Source: Streptomyces sp. NBC_01428 (lineage in GTDB: Bacteria > Actinomycetota > Actinomycetes > Streptomycetales > Streptomycetaceae). From it: a stretch of 64,000 nt of DNA. The notes under the pieces were generated by a model. It saw only the letters and a list, made by a program, of their open reading frames with translations. It was not told where the DNA came from and did no database searches. The position numbers and the translations under genes are program-made. The stretch covers positions 7,626,001 through 7,690,000 of the forward strand of contig NZ_CP109499.1 in the NCBI RefSeq assembly GCF_036231965.1, read 5' to 3'. The number at the start of each line of letters is the position of its first letter. Position 1 is the stretch's first letter. Below, piece after piece: positions 22,762 to 31,219 of the stretch.

Positions 22762-23673
22762 GTGAAGGTCGGCTGCATCGGACTCGGCGACATCGCGCAG
22801 AAGGCGTATCTGCCGGTGCTCGGCGTGCAGCCGGGGATCGAGCTGCACCTCCAGACACGGAACCCCGAGACGCTCACCCGGGTCGCCGACACCCTCCACC
22901 TGCCGGCGCCGCAGCGCCACACCGACCTGGACGACCTCCTGGCGCAGGGCCTCGACGCGGCGTTCGTGCACGCGGCCACGGTCGCCCACCCGGAGATCGT
23001 CACGCGCCTGCTGGAAGCGGGCGTCCCGACGTACGTCGACAAGCCGCTCGCCTACGAACTCGCCGAGTCCGAGCGGCTCGTGCGGCTCGCGGAGGAGCGG
23101 AACGTCAGCCTCGCCGTCGGCTTCAACCGCCGTCTGGCCCCCGGCTACGCGCAGTGCGTCGAGCACCCGCGCGAGCTGATCCTGATGCAGAAGAACCGCA
23201 CCGGGCTGCCCGAGGCCCCTCGGACGATGGTCCTCGACGACTTCATCCATGTCGTCGACACCCTGCGGTTCCTGGTACCCGGCCCGGTCGACGACGTGAC
23301 CGTCCGTGCCCGCACGGAGGGCGGCCTGCTGCACCACATCGTGCTCCAGCTCGCCGGAGACGGCTTCACCGCTCTCGGTGTGATGAACCGGATGAGCGGC
23401 TCGAACGAGGAGATCCTCGAGGTGTCGGGCCAGGACACCAAGCGGCAGGTCGTCAACCTCGCCGAGGTCGTGGACCACAAGGGACAGCCGACCGTGCGGC
23501 GGCGCGGGGACTGGGTGTCGGTGGCCCGGCAGCGGGGCATCGAGCAGGTGGTCCTGGCGTTCCTCGACGCCGTCCGCGCGGGAAAGGTGCTCAGCGCCCG
23601 GGACGCGCTGGCGACTCATGAGCTGTGCGAGCGGGTGGTCCTGGCGGTTCAGGAACGCTCCGTCGCACTCTGA
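22762..23673 (+). CDS. Gfo/Idh/MocA family oxidoreductase
   Basis: From GTG 22762 (with AGGAGA just before it) the product has 303 residues. The N-terminal Rossmann fold opens with VGCIGLGDIAQKAYLPVL and continues with AAFVHAATVAHPEIVTRLLEAGVPT; the VDKPLAYEL motif carries the conserved Lys-Pro of the family. The C-terminal alpha/beta domain includes DDFIHVVDTLRFLVPG with the likely catalytic Asp/His region. Members oxidise or reduce sugars and related compounds with NAD(P). The substrate is unknown. Its last 83 bp overlap the convergent lnt gene. Confidence 0.88.
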   Translation: MKVGCIGLGDIAQKAYLPVLGVQPGIELHLQTRNPETLTRVADTLHLPAPQRHTDLDDLLAQGLDAAFVHAATVAHPEIVTRLLEAGVPTYVDKPLAYELAESERLVRLAEERNVSLAVGFNRRLAPGYAQCVEHPRELILMQKNRTGLPEAPRTMVLDDFIHVVDTLRFLVPGPVDDVTVRARTEGGLLHHIVLQLAGDGFTALGVMNRMSGSNEEILEVSGQDTKRQVVNLAEVVDHKGQPTVRRRGDWVSVARQRGIEQVVLAFLDAVRAGKVLSARDALATHELCERVVLAVQERSVAL

Positions 23674-25177
23674 GCGCCCGGGCGCCCTCCGTCAGACACA
23701 GCGCTGCCAGGACGAGCAGGGCACCGTGCACCGGCCAGTCCCCGAACCGGACGTACGGGGTGACGCCGGTGGCCAGCGGCACCTCGTACACCGCGGCCTC
23801 GCTCGCGTCCGTGCCGAGCCAGGAACCGATCCGCTCGCCGCTCGGGCCGTACACCGCGGAGACTCCGGTGAGCGTGGCGTGCACCATGGGGCGGCCGGTC
23901 TCGGCGGCCCGCAGCGCGGCGAGCGAGGCGTGCTGCTCCGGCGCCCAGCTGTGCTGGAAGCTCGACGTGGACGACTGGGCGAGCAGCACCTCGGCACCGT
24001 CCTCGGCGAGATGGCGGCTCATGTCGGGGAACGCGGACTCGAAGCACACCATGGGACCGATGCGCAGCCCGTGCCCCACGTCCATCACCACCTGCCCGGT
24101 GCCCCGCATCCGGTCCTCGCCGGCCGCCTTGCCGACGGAGGTCGCCCAGCCCAGCAGGGAACGCGCCGGCACGTACTCGCCGAACGGGACCAGCCGCATC
24201 TTGTCGTAGCGGTCGCCGGTCGGGCCCTGCGGACCCACCAGCACCGAACTCTTGTAGATCCCGGGCCGGTCGGTGCGGCGCGCGTCGACGTTCACCAGGA
24301 TGTCGGCACCCACCTCGCGTGACAGTGTCGCGATGCGGTTCGCCAGGTCGGGCCGTCCGGCGAGGTCGTGCCCGACGCTGCTCTCGCCCCAGACGACCAG
24401 ATCGGCTCCCCGGCCCGCGAGTTGCCGGGTGAGGACCTCCTCCCGGTCGAACCGCCTGTCACCGCCGGCGCCGCCGTCCACGACGCCGGGCTGCACGACG
24501 GCGATCCGTATGCGGCCGTCGACGTCCGGGCGCGGCGACCACATCCAGGCGGCCGAGGTCGCGGCGGCCGTCGCGACCAGTCCGGCCACGGCGGGCAGCC
24601 GGGACTCGCGCACCGCGACCAGGACGGCGATCGCGACATTGACCGCGACGAGCAGGAAGCTGAGCAGCCACACCCCGCCGACCGAGGCCAGCCGCAGCGC
24701 GGGTTCGACCTGCCACTGGCTCGAACCGAGCAGACCCCAGGGACCGCCCAGTCCCTGCCAGGAACGGACGAGTTCGACCGCCAGCCACCCCGAGGGCAGG
24801 ACGAGGAGGGCGGCGCCGATCCGGCCCGCCGAGGGCACTCCTGCCAGGAACCGGCGGACGAGCCAGCCCCAAGGGGCCCACAGCGCGCCGAGCAGGGCCG
24901 CTATGAGGACCGTGAAGACATGCAGGCTCGGCAGCAGCCAGTGGTGCACGGCCAGCATGAAACCGAGCCCGCCGAGCCAGCCGTCGTACGCGGCACGCCT
25001 GCCTGTGGGCGCCGCGCGGGCCAGCAGGATCCAGGGCACCAGCGCGACGTACGCGAACCACCACCAGGACGGGGCCGGGAAGGCGAGCATGGGCAGCGCG
25101 CCGGCCAGCGCCGCCACGATGTTCCGCCTCCAGGGGGAGACGAGCCATCGGTCGAGCGGACGATCGGGCCTCTTCAC
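23591..25177 (-). CDS. lnt: apolipoprotein N-acyltransferase
   Basis: The 528-residue protein starts at GTG 25177, with GGAGG upstream. It has an N-terminal membrane domain of about six to eight helices (first near ALPMLAFPAPSWWWFAYVAL) followed by a nitrilase-like domain. The catalytic Glu-Lys-Cys triad is visible as WGESSVG, KMRLVPFGEY and CFESAFPD. Lnt adds the third acyl chain to lipoproteins at the outer face of the membrane; actinobacteria carry Lnt homologues, sometimes two. Its Pro/Arg-rich C-terminal tail lies in the region overlapping the oxidoreductase gene. Several lipoproteins in this window would be substrates, by inference. Confidence 0.93.
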   Translation of the reverse strand: MKRPDRPLDRWLVSPWRRNIVAALAGALPMLAFPAPSWWWFAYVALVPWILLARAAPTGRRAAYDGWLGGLGFMLAVHHWLLPSLHVFTVLIAALLGALWAPWGWLVRRFLAGVPSAGRIGAALLVLPSGWLAVELVRSWQGLGGPWGLLGSSQWQVEPALRLASVGGVWLLSFLLVAVNVAIAVLVAVRESRLPAVAGLVATAAATSAAWMWSPRPDVDGRIRIAVVQPGVVDGGAGGDRRFDREEVLTRQLAGRGADLVVWGESSVGHDLAGRPDLANRIATLSREVGADILVNVDARRTDRPGIYKSSVLVGPQGPTGDRYDKMRLVPFGEYVPARSLLGWATSVGKAAGEDRMRGTGQVVMDVGHGLRIGPMVCFESAFPDMSRHLAEDGAEVLLAQSSTSSFQHSWAPEQHASLAALRAAETGRPMVHATLTGVSAVYGPSGERIGSWLGTDASEAAVYEVPLATGVTPYVRFGDWPVHGALLVLAALCLTEGARALRVRRSVPEPPGPPARTAHESPARPGR

Positions 25178-25334
25178 AACGTGCCTCCCTCCCCGGTGGT
25201 CCCTCCAGTGTGCGCGTCCCCGACGATCTACGACAGGGGGCACGGAGAGCGGGGCGGGGCGCGCACCGGGGAAAGCGACCCAGGTCGTGACACCTGGCAC
25301 GTTGGCGGGGAGGAGGGAGGGGGTAGTGCGGGCC

Positions 25335-25414
25335 GGTGGTGCGGTGGTGCGGTGGTGCGGTGGTGCGGTGGTGCGGTGGTGCGGTGGTGCGGTGGTGCGG
25401 TGGTGCGGTGGTGC
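25335..25414. repeat. 10 tandem copies of GGTGGTGC
   Basis: Ten exact copies of the octamer GGTGGTGC run from 25335 to 25414, in the 310-bp gap (25178-25487) between the divergently oriented ends of lnt (start side) and the NTF2-like gene. I see no gene there; the repeats create long but artificial open frames. Copy number probably varies between strains. Confidence 0.97.
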
Positions 25415-25487
25415 TGAGGGGCCCAGGGGGCCGGGATGCGGAGGTGACCGGGAGATGCGGGCGCCGGGGTCGTGGGGGTCCGGTGGA

Positions 25488-25976
25488 TCAGGATGTCGCC
25501 GGGGCGTGCCGGCGGGGTTGCGGCATCCGGCGCCACTTCTCCTCGACGACCACCTGACGCAGCCGCCAGCCGTCGTCCGTACGCAGCAGGCCGAAGGCGT
25601 AGCGTCCGCCGCACACGAAGTCGGGGGCGGTGGAGGCTCCGTCCTGGCCGGCCAGCCTCATCGGGTTGATGTAGTCCGCCTGGAGCAGGGCGGTGTCGCC
25701 CGCGTTCTGGTCCAGGAGGTCGAAGCGCACGCGCCGGTTGACGATCAGGTGCTGGCGCATCGAGAACAGCTCCAGGCTGGTGGCGAGCCACTCCGCGACC
25801 TGACCGGCGTCGCCCTCGATGCCGCCGGCCGTGCGGTAGTCGGCGCGTCCGTCCTTCGTGAACAGCCTTCGGTAGGCGTCCCAGTCGCCGTCGTCCACCG
25901 CCACCGCGTACTCGGTCACGAGTCCGTCCACGGCCAACCGGTCCATCACGGTCGCGAGTTCCACGCGCTGCGTCAT
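25488..25976 (-). CDS. NTF2-like/SnoaL-like protein
   Basis: The 162-residue protein fits the SnoaL/NTF2-like cone fold: an N-terminal helix LATVMDRLAVDGLVTEYAVAVDDGDWDAYRRLF, then strands, with QHLIVNRRVRFDLL and FVCGGRYAFGLLRTDDGWRL in the second half. Such proteins bind small hydrophobic ligands; some are cyclases, dehydratases or dioxygenase small subunits. No catalytic residue can be assigned here. The gene diverges from an SDR gene across a 228-bp gap, so the two may act on the same compound. Confidence 0.82.
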   Translation of the reverse strand: MTQRVELATVMDRLAVDGLVTEYAVAVDDGDWDAYRRLFTKDGRADYRTAGGIEGDAGQVAEWLATSLELFSMRQHLIVNRRVRFDLLDQNAGDTALLQADYINPMRLAGQDGASTAPDFVCGGRYAFGLLRTDDGWRLRQVVVEEKWRRMPQPRRHAPATS

Positions 25977-26204
25977 CGGCTCAGTGTTGGCCACCGGGCG
26001 TGCCACGCCAAGGGGGTGGGCGGGGTTATTCGGTGTCCGGCCGCTTCGGGTTCCGTTTCCGCCCGAGTCGCCGGGACCGGGGACGGCGGGCAGGGACCGG
26101 CGACCACGGCCGGTGAGGCGTCCGCGGAACCGGTCTGCCATCGTGGGTGATCCACTTCGACCGCGGACCCGGGGTGCCGCGGTCGGCCGAACCAGGAGGT
26201 TGTC

Positions 26205-26945
26205 ATGACACGTCCCGTCACGATCGTCACGGGCGGCAGCCGGGGCATCGGGGCCGCGACCTGTGTGCGGCTCGCGGCGGACGGGCACGACGTGGTGGTC
26301 GGCTACGTCAGCGATGCCGACGCCGCCGAGCGGACGGCGTCCGCCGTGCGTGAGACCGGTGCGCGCTGTGTCACGGTGCGTGTGGACACCTCCGACGAGA
26401 CCGATGTGGAGCGGCTGTTCGCCACGGCGGAGGAGCTGCTCGGACCGGTGACGGGACTGGTGAACAACGCCGGGGTGACCGGGCCGCTCGGCCGTCTCGC
26501 GGACGCCGATCCCGCAGATCTGCGGCGGGTGCTGGAGGTCAACGTGCTGGGCACGCTGCTGTGTTCGCGTCGTGCCGCCCGCTCGATGGCGGCCCTGGGC
26601 GGTGGTGTCATCGTCAACGTGTCCTCGGCCGCGGCCACCCTGGGGAGTCCCGGCGAGTTCGTGCACTACGCGGCGAGCAAGGCGGCCGTCGACGCGCTGA
26701 CCACGGGACTCGCCAAGGAACTGGGTGCCGACGGCATCCGCGTCAACGCGGTCGCTCCCGGGATGATCGACACCGAGATGCACGCGGCCATGGGCGCCCC
26801 GGACCGAGCCGAGCGCGCTGCCCCGTCGGTTCCGCTGGGCCGGGTCGGCCGGGCGGAGGAGATCGCCGCCGCCATCGCGTGGTTGATGTCAGACGACGCG
26901 TCGTACGCGACGGGAGCGGTGCTGCGGGTGTCCGGCGGGCGCTGA
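26205..26945 (+). CDS. SDR family oxidoreductase
   Basis: The 246-residue protein has a full SDR core: TGGSRGIGAA near residue 10, NNAG near 87, NVSSAAATLG with the catalytic Ser, and YAASKAA with Tyr/Lys. It lacks only a marked C-terminal extension. AGGAGG just before ATG 26205 fixes the start. The divergent NTF2-like gene and this SDR are a common actinobacterial pairing, suggesting reduction or dehydration of an aromatic or polyketide-like compound, by inference. It ends 50 bp before a hairpin. Confidence 0.9.
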   Translation: MTRPVTIVTGGSRGIGAATCVRLAADGHDVVVGYVSDADAAERTASAVRETGARCVTVRVDTSDETDVERLFATAEELLGPVTGLVNNAGVTGPLGRLADADPADLRRVLEVNVLGTLLCSRRAARSMAALGGGVIVNVSSAAATLGSPGEFVHYAASKAAVDALTTGLAKELGADGIRVNAVAPGMIDTEMHAAMGAPDRAERAAPSVPLGRVGRAEEIAAAIAWLMSDDASYATGAVLRVSGGR

Positions 26946-26994
26946 TCCGGGAGAACAACGGGCTTTCGGCCGGCGCTGAGCCGGGGAAACCGAC

Positions 26995-27026
26995 GTGCCT
27001 CCGGCGGACGATGACCCCGGAGGCAC
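26995..27026. terminator. 10-bp stem-loop between the SDR and the 59-aa gene
   Basis: GTGCCTCCGG (26995-27004) pairs exactly with CCGGAGGCAC (27017-27026). It lies between two converging genes and may end both. Confidence 0.75.
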
Positions 27027-27050
27027 CTGCGGGCTTCCGGTGGGCGGACT

Positions 27051-27230
27051 TCAGGCCGCCTCGATGATCTCCCCGCGGATCGCCTCGGCCCACCGCACGA
27101 CCAACAGCTCGTACTCCGCCCGCTCCTGCGCGGACAGGGATCCGCCCGCCCGCATCCACAGGGCACGGATCTGTTCGTTTAACGCGGCGGCCGAACGCAC
27201 GGAACCAGAGGGATCGAAGTCGGGGGACAT
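27051..27230 (-). CDS. 59-aa small protein containing a TTA codon
   Basis: ATG 27230 gives a 59-residue product, MSPDFDPSGS followed by a helical SAAALNEQIRALW and a second helix SAQERAEYELLVVRWAEAI. The acidic and hydrophobic spacing suggests a two-helix bundle. The codon for Leu17 is TTA (plus strand 27180-27182). TTA is read by the developmentally controlled bldA tRNA in Streptomyces, so translation may be limited to late growth. I see no other in-frame TTA in the genes of this window. Function is unknown; I do not recognise a named family. Confidence 0.65.
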   Translation of the reverse strand: MSPDFDPSGSVRSAAALNEQIRALWMRAGGSLSAQERAEYELLVVRWAEAIRGEIIEAA

Positions 27231-27398
27231 GCGCACCAGCCTAGGGGCAAGGACTGACACTGCGCTACCGGACGGCTACGCAACCCGTATGCCCTTCGTC
27301 ACGACGAAACGGAACGACGTCACGCGGTGTGCCGAACTTCCTCTGTGGAGAAGCCGGTTGACCTGGCCCTCTGCGCCGTCGCGGGGTCGTATGGGAGG

Positions 27399-28274
27399 TC
27401 AGCCCGCCGACTCGGCCGCGTGCGGGCTCAGTGTGCCCATCGTGACCAGCGCGATGATGACGATGCCGAGGACGATCCGGTACCAGACGAACGGCATGAA
27501 GCTCTTGTGCGAGATGAACTTCATGAACCAGGCGATGACCGCGTACCCGACGCCGAAGGCGATGAGCGTGGCGAACATCGTGGGGCCCCAGGCGACATGG
27601 CCCTCCGCCGCCGCGTCCTTCAGCTCGAAGGTGCCGGAGGCGAGGACGGCCGGCATGGCGAGGAGGAAGGAGTAACGGGCCGCCGCCGCACGGGTGTACC
27701 CCATGAACAGGCCACCGCTGATCGTCGCGCCCGAGCGGGAGACGCCGGGGACCAGGGCCATCGCCTGGCAGAGGCCGTAGATCAGGCCGTCCTTGGTGTT
27801 CAGGTCCTCAAGTGCCTTGCGCTGCTTGGCCGCCCGGTGTCGGCCGCCCGTCTCGTCGCGGGCCGCCAGCCGGTCGGCGACGCCTATGACGATGCCCACC
27901 ACGATCAACATGGTCGCGGTGACCCGCAGATCGCGGAAGGGCCCTTCGATCTGGTCCTTGAGCGTGACGCCGAGCACGCCGATCGGGATCGAGCCGACGA
28001 TCACCAGCCAGCCCATCTGGGCGTCGTGGTCGCTGCGCATCGCCTTGTCGGTGAGCGAGCGGAACCACGCCGACAGAATGCGTCCCACGTCCTTGCGGAA
28101 GTAGATCAGCACGGCCGCCTCGGTGCCCAGTTGGGTGATCGCGGTGAAGGCCGCACCGGGGTCCTCCCAGCCCGCGAACGCGGCGGTCAGCCGCAGATGC
28201 GCGCTGGAGGAGACGGGAAGGAATTCGGTCAGCCCCTGGACGAGTCCGAGGATGAGGGATTCAAACCAAGACAT
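27399..28274 (-). CDS. uppP: undecaprenyl-diphosphatase (UppP/BacA)
   Basis: The 291-residue protein begins at ATG 28274 and has about eight transmembrane helices. The two signature motifs are intact: EFLPVSSSAHLRL near residue 17-29 with the catalytic Glu, and VPGVSRSGATISGG in the middle with the Ser-Arg. UppP dephosphorylates undecaprenyl diphosphate at the membrane so that the lipid carrier of peptidoglycan can be recycled; extra copies raise bacitracin tolerance. The length and motif spacing fit the family. The gene stands alone. Confidence 0.95.
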   Translation of the reverse strand: MSWFESLILGLVQGLTEFLPVSSSAHLRLTAAFAGWEDPGAAFTAITQLGTEAAVLIYFRKDVGRILSAWFRSLTDKAMRSDHDAQMGWLVIVGSIPIGVLGVTLKDQIEGPFRDLRVTATMLIVVGIVIGVADRLAARDETGGRHRAAKQRKALEDLNTKDGLIYGLCQAMALVPGVSRSGATISGGLFMGYTRAAAARYSFLLAMPAVLASGTFELKDAAAEGHVAWGPTMFATLIAFGVGYAVIAWFMKFISHKSFMPFVWYRIVLGIVIIALVTMGTLSPHAAESAG

Positions 28275-28501
28275 GAAGTTACGTGGTCCAAGCGCTGATC
28301 GAGGGAGGGCGACGGGCACGCCGTATCGCGGTGCGAGGTGATCACGGGTGTTGAGGGCAGCGTAGCGCCCGCGTCCGAACATCCCGCCACAGGGGTTTCA
28401 CCGGCTCCCCACGCGAGGTTCGCCCGGGGACACCGGTACGCCTGTGGGCCGGCCCGGCGGAACCCGGTCGTCCGACCGCCCCTGTGCCACCGCGGGCAGC
28501 C

Positions 28502-28963
28502 CTACGCCACCGCCGGCCCGGTCACCGTCCACCCCGGGCTCTGGGGGTGCGGCGTCAGGGTGTGGTGGTCGACCTGCTCGCCGCATTCGCGGCAGACCAC
28601 CTGGGGGACCAGCTCGTGACCGCAGGTGTGCTCCAGCACCATGGGCCGCGCACCGTCCTCCTGGAGGTGGCGGTCGCCCCACGCCATGAGGGTCAGCAGG
28701 ACGGGCTCCAGCTCCAGCCCGGCGGCCGTCGCCCGGTACTCGTAGCGCCTGGGCCGCTCGCTGTACTGCACCTTCTCCAGGACGCCCGCGTCGACGAGGC
28801 GCTTCAGCCGGGTGGTCAGCACATCGCGCGGGGCGCCGGTGTTGCGGACCAGCTGGTCGAAGCGGGTGGCGCCGAGCGACACCTCGCGCAGGACCAGCAG
28901 GGAGTACTTCTCGCCGACGAGGGCGAGGGTGGCGGCGATGGAACAGGGGCGCGCGTCCTTCAT
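28502..28963 (-). CDS. HxlR family transcriptional regulator
   Basis: The 153-residue protein has a winged helix (SIAATLALVGEKYSLLVLREVS, then RFDQLVRNTGAPRDVLTTRLKRL) with a conserved N-terminal Cys at residue 7, a feature of redox- or aldehyde-sensing HxlR members. A C-terminal extension has Cys and His (HTCGHELVPQVVCREC), which could bind zinc. TAGACT lies 6 nt before the ATG, so the mRNA is likely leaderless. It diverges from the thiolase gene, and a long inverted repeat between them is the probable operator. Confidence 0.9.
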   Translation of the reverse strand: MKDARPCSIAATLALVGEKYSLLVLREVSLGATRFDQLVRNTGAPRDVLTTRLKRLVDAGVLEKVQYSERPRRYEYRATAAGLELEPVLLTLMAWGDRHLQEDGARPMVLEHTCGHELVPQVVCRECGEQVDHHTLTPHPQSPGWTVTGPAVA

Positions 28964-28991
28964 GGGCCCAGTCTACGGGGAGGGTTGGATG

Positions 28992-29035
28992 TTCCAACTC
29001 ACTCGGTTACTCTTGGGTCACTTAGTGGGTTGGAA
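28992..29035. promoter_or_regulatory. TTCCAACTCACT / AGTGGGTTGGAA inverted repeat
   Basis: Twelve-base arms (28992-29003 and 29024-29035) match at 11 of 12 positions, separated by 20 bp. The left arm overlaps the -35 region expected for the HxlR promoter. It is the best operator candidate for the HxlR regulator, controlling itself and the divergent thiolase. Confidence 0.65.
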
Positions 29036-29173
29036 AATCAAACGCACTGAGTCGCGGTGCGTCGCCCCGGCGCATCCCGACGTGGCGCGCCGAGCGCGGC
29101 CCGTCGAACCCGCCCGGCCGCCGGTCCCCGACCTCGGAGACCTCGGAGACCTCAGAGACCTGAGAGGCATCCC

Positions 29174-30349
29174 ATGCGTGACGCCGTGATCGTCGAAGCC
29201 GTACGCACGCCCGTGGGTAAGGGCAGGCCGAGCGGCTCGCTCGCCCACGTCCACCCCGTCGAACTCCTCGCCCACACCCTCCGCACACTGGTCGAGCGCG
29301 CCGGGATCGACCCGGCGCTGATCGACGACGTCGTCGGCGGCACGGTCGACCAGGTCGGCGAGCAGGCCATGAACACCACGCGGTACGCCGTGCTCTCCGC
29401 GGGCTTCCCGGAGAGCGTGCCCGCCACCACCGTGGACCGCCAGTGCGGTTCGTCCCAGCAGGCCGTCCACTTCGCCGCGCAGGGCGTCATGTCGGGGGCG
29501 TACGACATCGTCGTGGCCTGCGGTGTGGAGTCGATGAGCCGGGTCCCCATGTGGTCGAACGTGCCCGCGGGCACGGACCCGTTCGGGCCCGGGGTCGCCG
29601 AGCGCTACCCCGAGGGGCTGGTGCCCCAGGGCATCAGCGCCGAACTCATCGCCGCCAAGTGGGGCATCTCCCGCGAGCGGATGGACTCCTACGCCGTGCA
29701 ATCGCACCGCAGGGCGGCCGAGGCATGGGACAGCGGCCTCTTCGATGCCGAGGTGGCACCGCTGGAAGGCGTCACCCGTGACGAGAGCGTCCGCCCGGGC
29801 AGTACACCCGAGACACTCGCCGGTCTGAAGCCCGCCTACTACGACGCCGGGTTCGGCGACCGCTTCCCGCAGATCGACTGGTCGGTCACGGCGGGCAACG
29901 CGAGCCCGATCAACGACGGCGCGTCGGCCGTGCTCATCATGTCCGGCGAGACCGCCGACCGTCTCGGCCTGCGGCCCCTCGCCCGGCTGCACAGCTTCGC
30001 CGTCACCGGGTCCGACCCGCTGCTCATGCTCACCGGCGTCATCCCGGCCACCGAGAAGGTGCTGCGCAGGGCCGGCCTCGACCTCGGCGACATCGACCTC
30101 TTCGAGGTGAACGAGGCCTTCGCGGCCGTCGTCCTCGCCTGGCAGCAGGAGACGGGCGCCGACCTGTCCAAGGTCAACGTGCACGGTGGCGCGATCGCGA
30201 TCGGTCACCCGCTCGGCGCGAGCGGCACCCGGCTCACCACGACCCTCGTGCACGCCATGCGCGTCCGCGGAGCCCGCTACGCGCTGCAGACGATGTGCGA
30301 GGCGGGCGGCCTGGCCAACGCGATGATCCTCGAGGCCGTCCGCCCCTAG
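29174..30349 (+). CDS. acetyl-CoA acyltransferase (thiolase)
   Basis: The 391-residue protein begins at ATG 29174. It carries the thiolase active site: the nucleophilic Cys91 in VDRQCGSSQQA, the C-terminal NEAFAAVV and GGAIAIGHPLGASG with the catalytic His, and a final CEAGGLANAMI with the second Cys. Thiolases cleave or form beta-ketoacyl-CoA. The control by HxlR suggests inducible use, perhaps in degradation of an acyl or aromatic compound; this is inference. Four repeats of GACCTCGGA-type 9-mers precede the start. Its stop overlaps the convergent TVP38 gene by 4 bp. Confidence 0.93.
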   Translation: MRDAVIVEAVRTPVGKGRPSGSLAHVHPVELLAHTLRTLVERAGIDPALIDDVVGGTVDQVGEQAMNTTRYAVLSAGFPESVPATTVDRQCGSSQQAVHFAAQGVMSGAYDIVVACGVESMSRVPMWSNVPAGTDPFGPGVAERYPEGLVPQGISAELIAAKWGISRERMDSYAVQSHRRAAEAWDSGLFDAEVAPLEGVTRDESVRPGSTPETLAGLKPAYYDAGFGDRFPQIDWSVTAGNASPINDGASAVLIMSGETADRLGLRPLARLHSFAVTGSDPLLMLTGVIPATEKVLRRAGLDLGDIDLFEVNEAFAAVVLAWQQETGADLSKVNVHGGAIAIGHPLGASGTRLTTTLVHAMRVRGARYALQTMCEAGGLANAMILEAVRP

Positions 30350-31170
30350 GACGCCGTGCCGCGCAGGTGGTGGCGCTTGCGCCAGGCCACCACGGCGCCG
30401 ACCAGGGCCGGAACCGCGATGAACCCCATCGCGATGAGGAAGGCCGGAGAGGTCGGCGACGACGCGCGGGCGCCGGCGACCGCGTACGCGGCGGTGTTCG
30501 GGATCGAGCCGAGCGCCGTCGCGAGCAGGAAGGGCAGCCAGCCCATGCGGGAGACGGCGGCGCAGTAGTTGGCGGCCCAGAACGGCACGCCCGGGAAGAG
30601 CCGGGCCACCATCATCGAGCGGAAGCCGTGCCGGCTGAGCTGTCCGTCCGCCGCCTTCAGCCAGCGGGCCCGCAGCAGGGGGCGCAGCGCGTCCTGCCCG
30701 AGGATGCGGCCCAGCCCGAAGGAGACGCCCGCGCCGAGCACGGTGCCCGCCAGCGCCGTGGCGAGGCCCAGCTGGGAGCCGAACAGGGCGCCGGCCGCCA
30801 GGTTGAGCAGCGGTCGCGGCACGAACGCGACGGTGCACAGACCGTACGCGACGCCGAACGCGAGCGCCGCCGCCGCGCCGCCGAGCTGGGGCGGCCAGCC
30901 GTCCGCGAGCAGCCGCTGCGGTTCGAAGAGCAGCACGCTCGACGCGGCGCCGGCCAGCAGGACGAGCAACAGGGACAGGCGTGACCAGGGCGAGAGGAGC
31001 ACTCTCAGGCAGCGGGCGGCGGTGCCGGTGCGTGCGCTGTCGAGGGCTGCGGGCGCTGCGCCGACGAGCTCGGCGGCGACGACCAGATCGGTGGTGACGC
31101 CGAGCTTGTCTGCGATGGCCTGGGGACTGGCCGTGGCGGTGCCCCCAGAGCGGTTGGTGGCATCGAGCAT
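30346..31170 (-). CDS. TVP38/TMEM64 family membrane protein
   Basis: The 274-residue protein has a roughly 60-residue N-terminal part without membrane character and then about six hydrophobic segments. VPRPLLNLAAGALFGSQLGL and RLFPGVPFWAANYCAAVSRM are characteristic of the VTT/SNARE-associated (DedA-superfamily) domain, with conserved Pro, Gly and Arg. DedA-superfamily proteins help move or balance membrane lipids. The substrate is unknown. It ends 4 bp inside the convergent thiolase gene. A separate DedA protein occurs at 42.6 kb. Confidence 0.88.
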   Translation of the reverse strand: MLDATNRSGGTATASPQAIADKLGVTTDLVVAAELVGAAPAALDSARTGTAARCLRVLLSPWSRLSLLLVLLAGAASSVLLFEPQRLLADGWPPQLGGAAAALAFGVAYGLCTVAFVPRPLLNLAAGALFGSQLGLATALAGTVLGAGVSFGLGRILGQDALRPLLRARWLKAADGQLSRHGFRSMMVARLFPGVPFWAANYCAAVSRMGWLPFLLATALGSIPNTAAYAVAGARASSPTSPAFLIAMGFIAVPALVGAVVAWRKRHHLRGTAS

Positions 31171-31219
31171 CCGGTGACACTAACCGACGCATGTGTGTGA
31201 TCGCCGTATGGTTCGTCTC

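Noticed and set aside
29136..29165. Repeats of GACCTCGGA before the thiolase as an operator
   Set aside because: These are short imperfect direct repeats without dyad symmetry, and the 12-bp inverted repeat at 28992-29035 is a better operator candidate.
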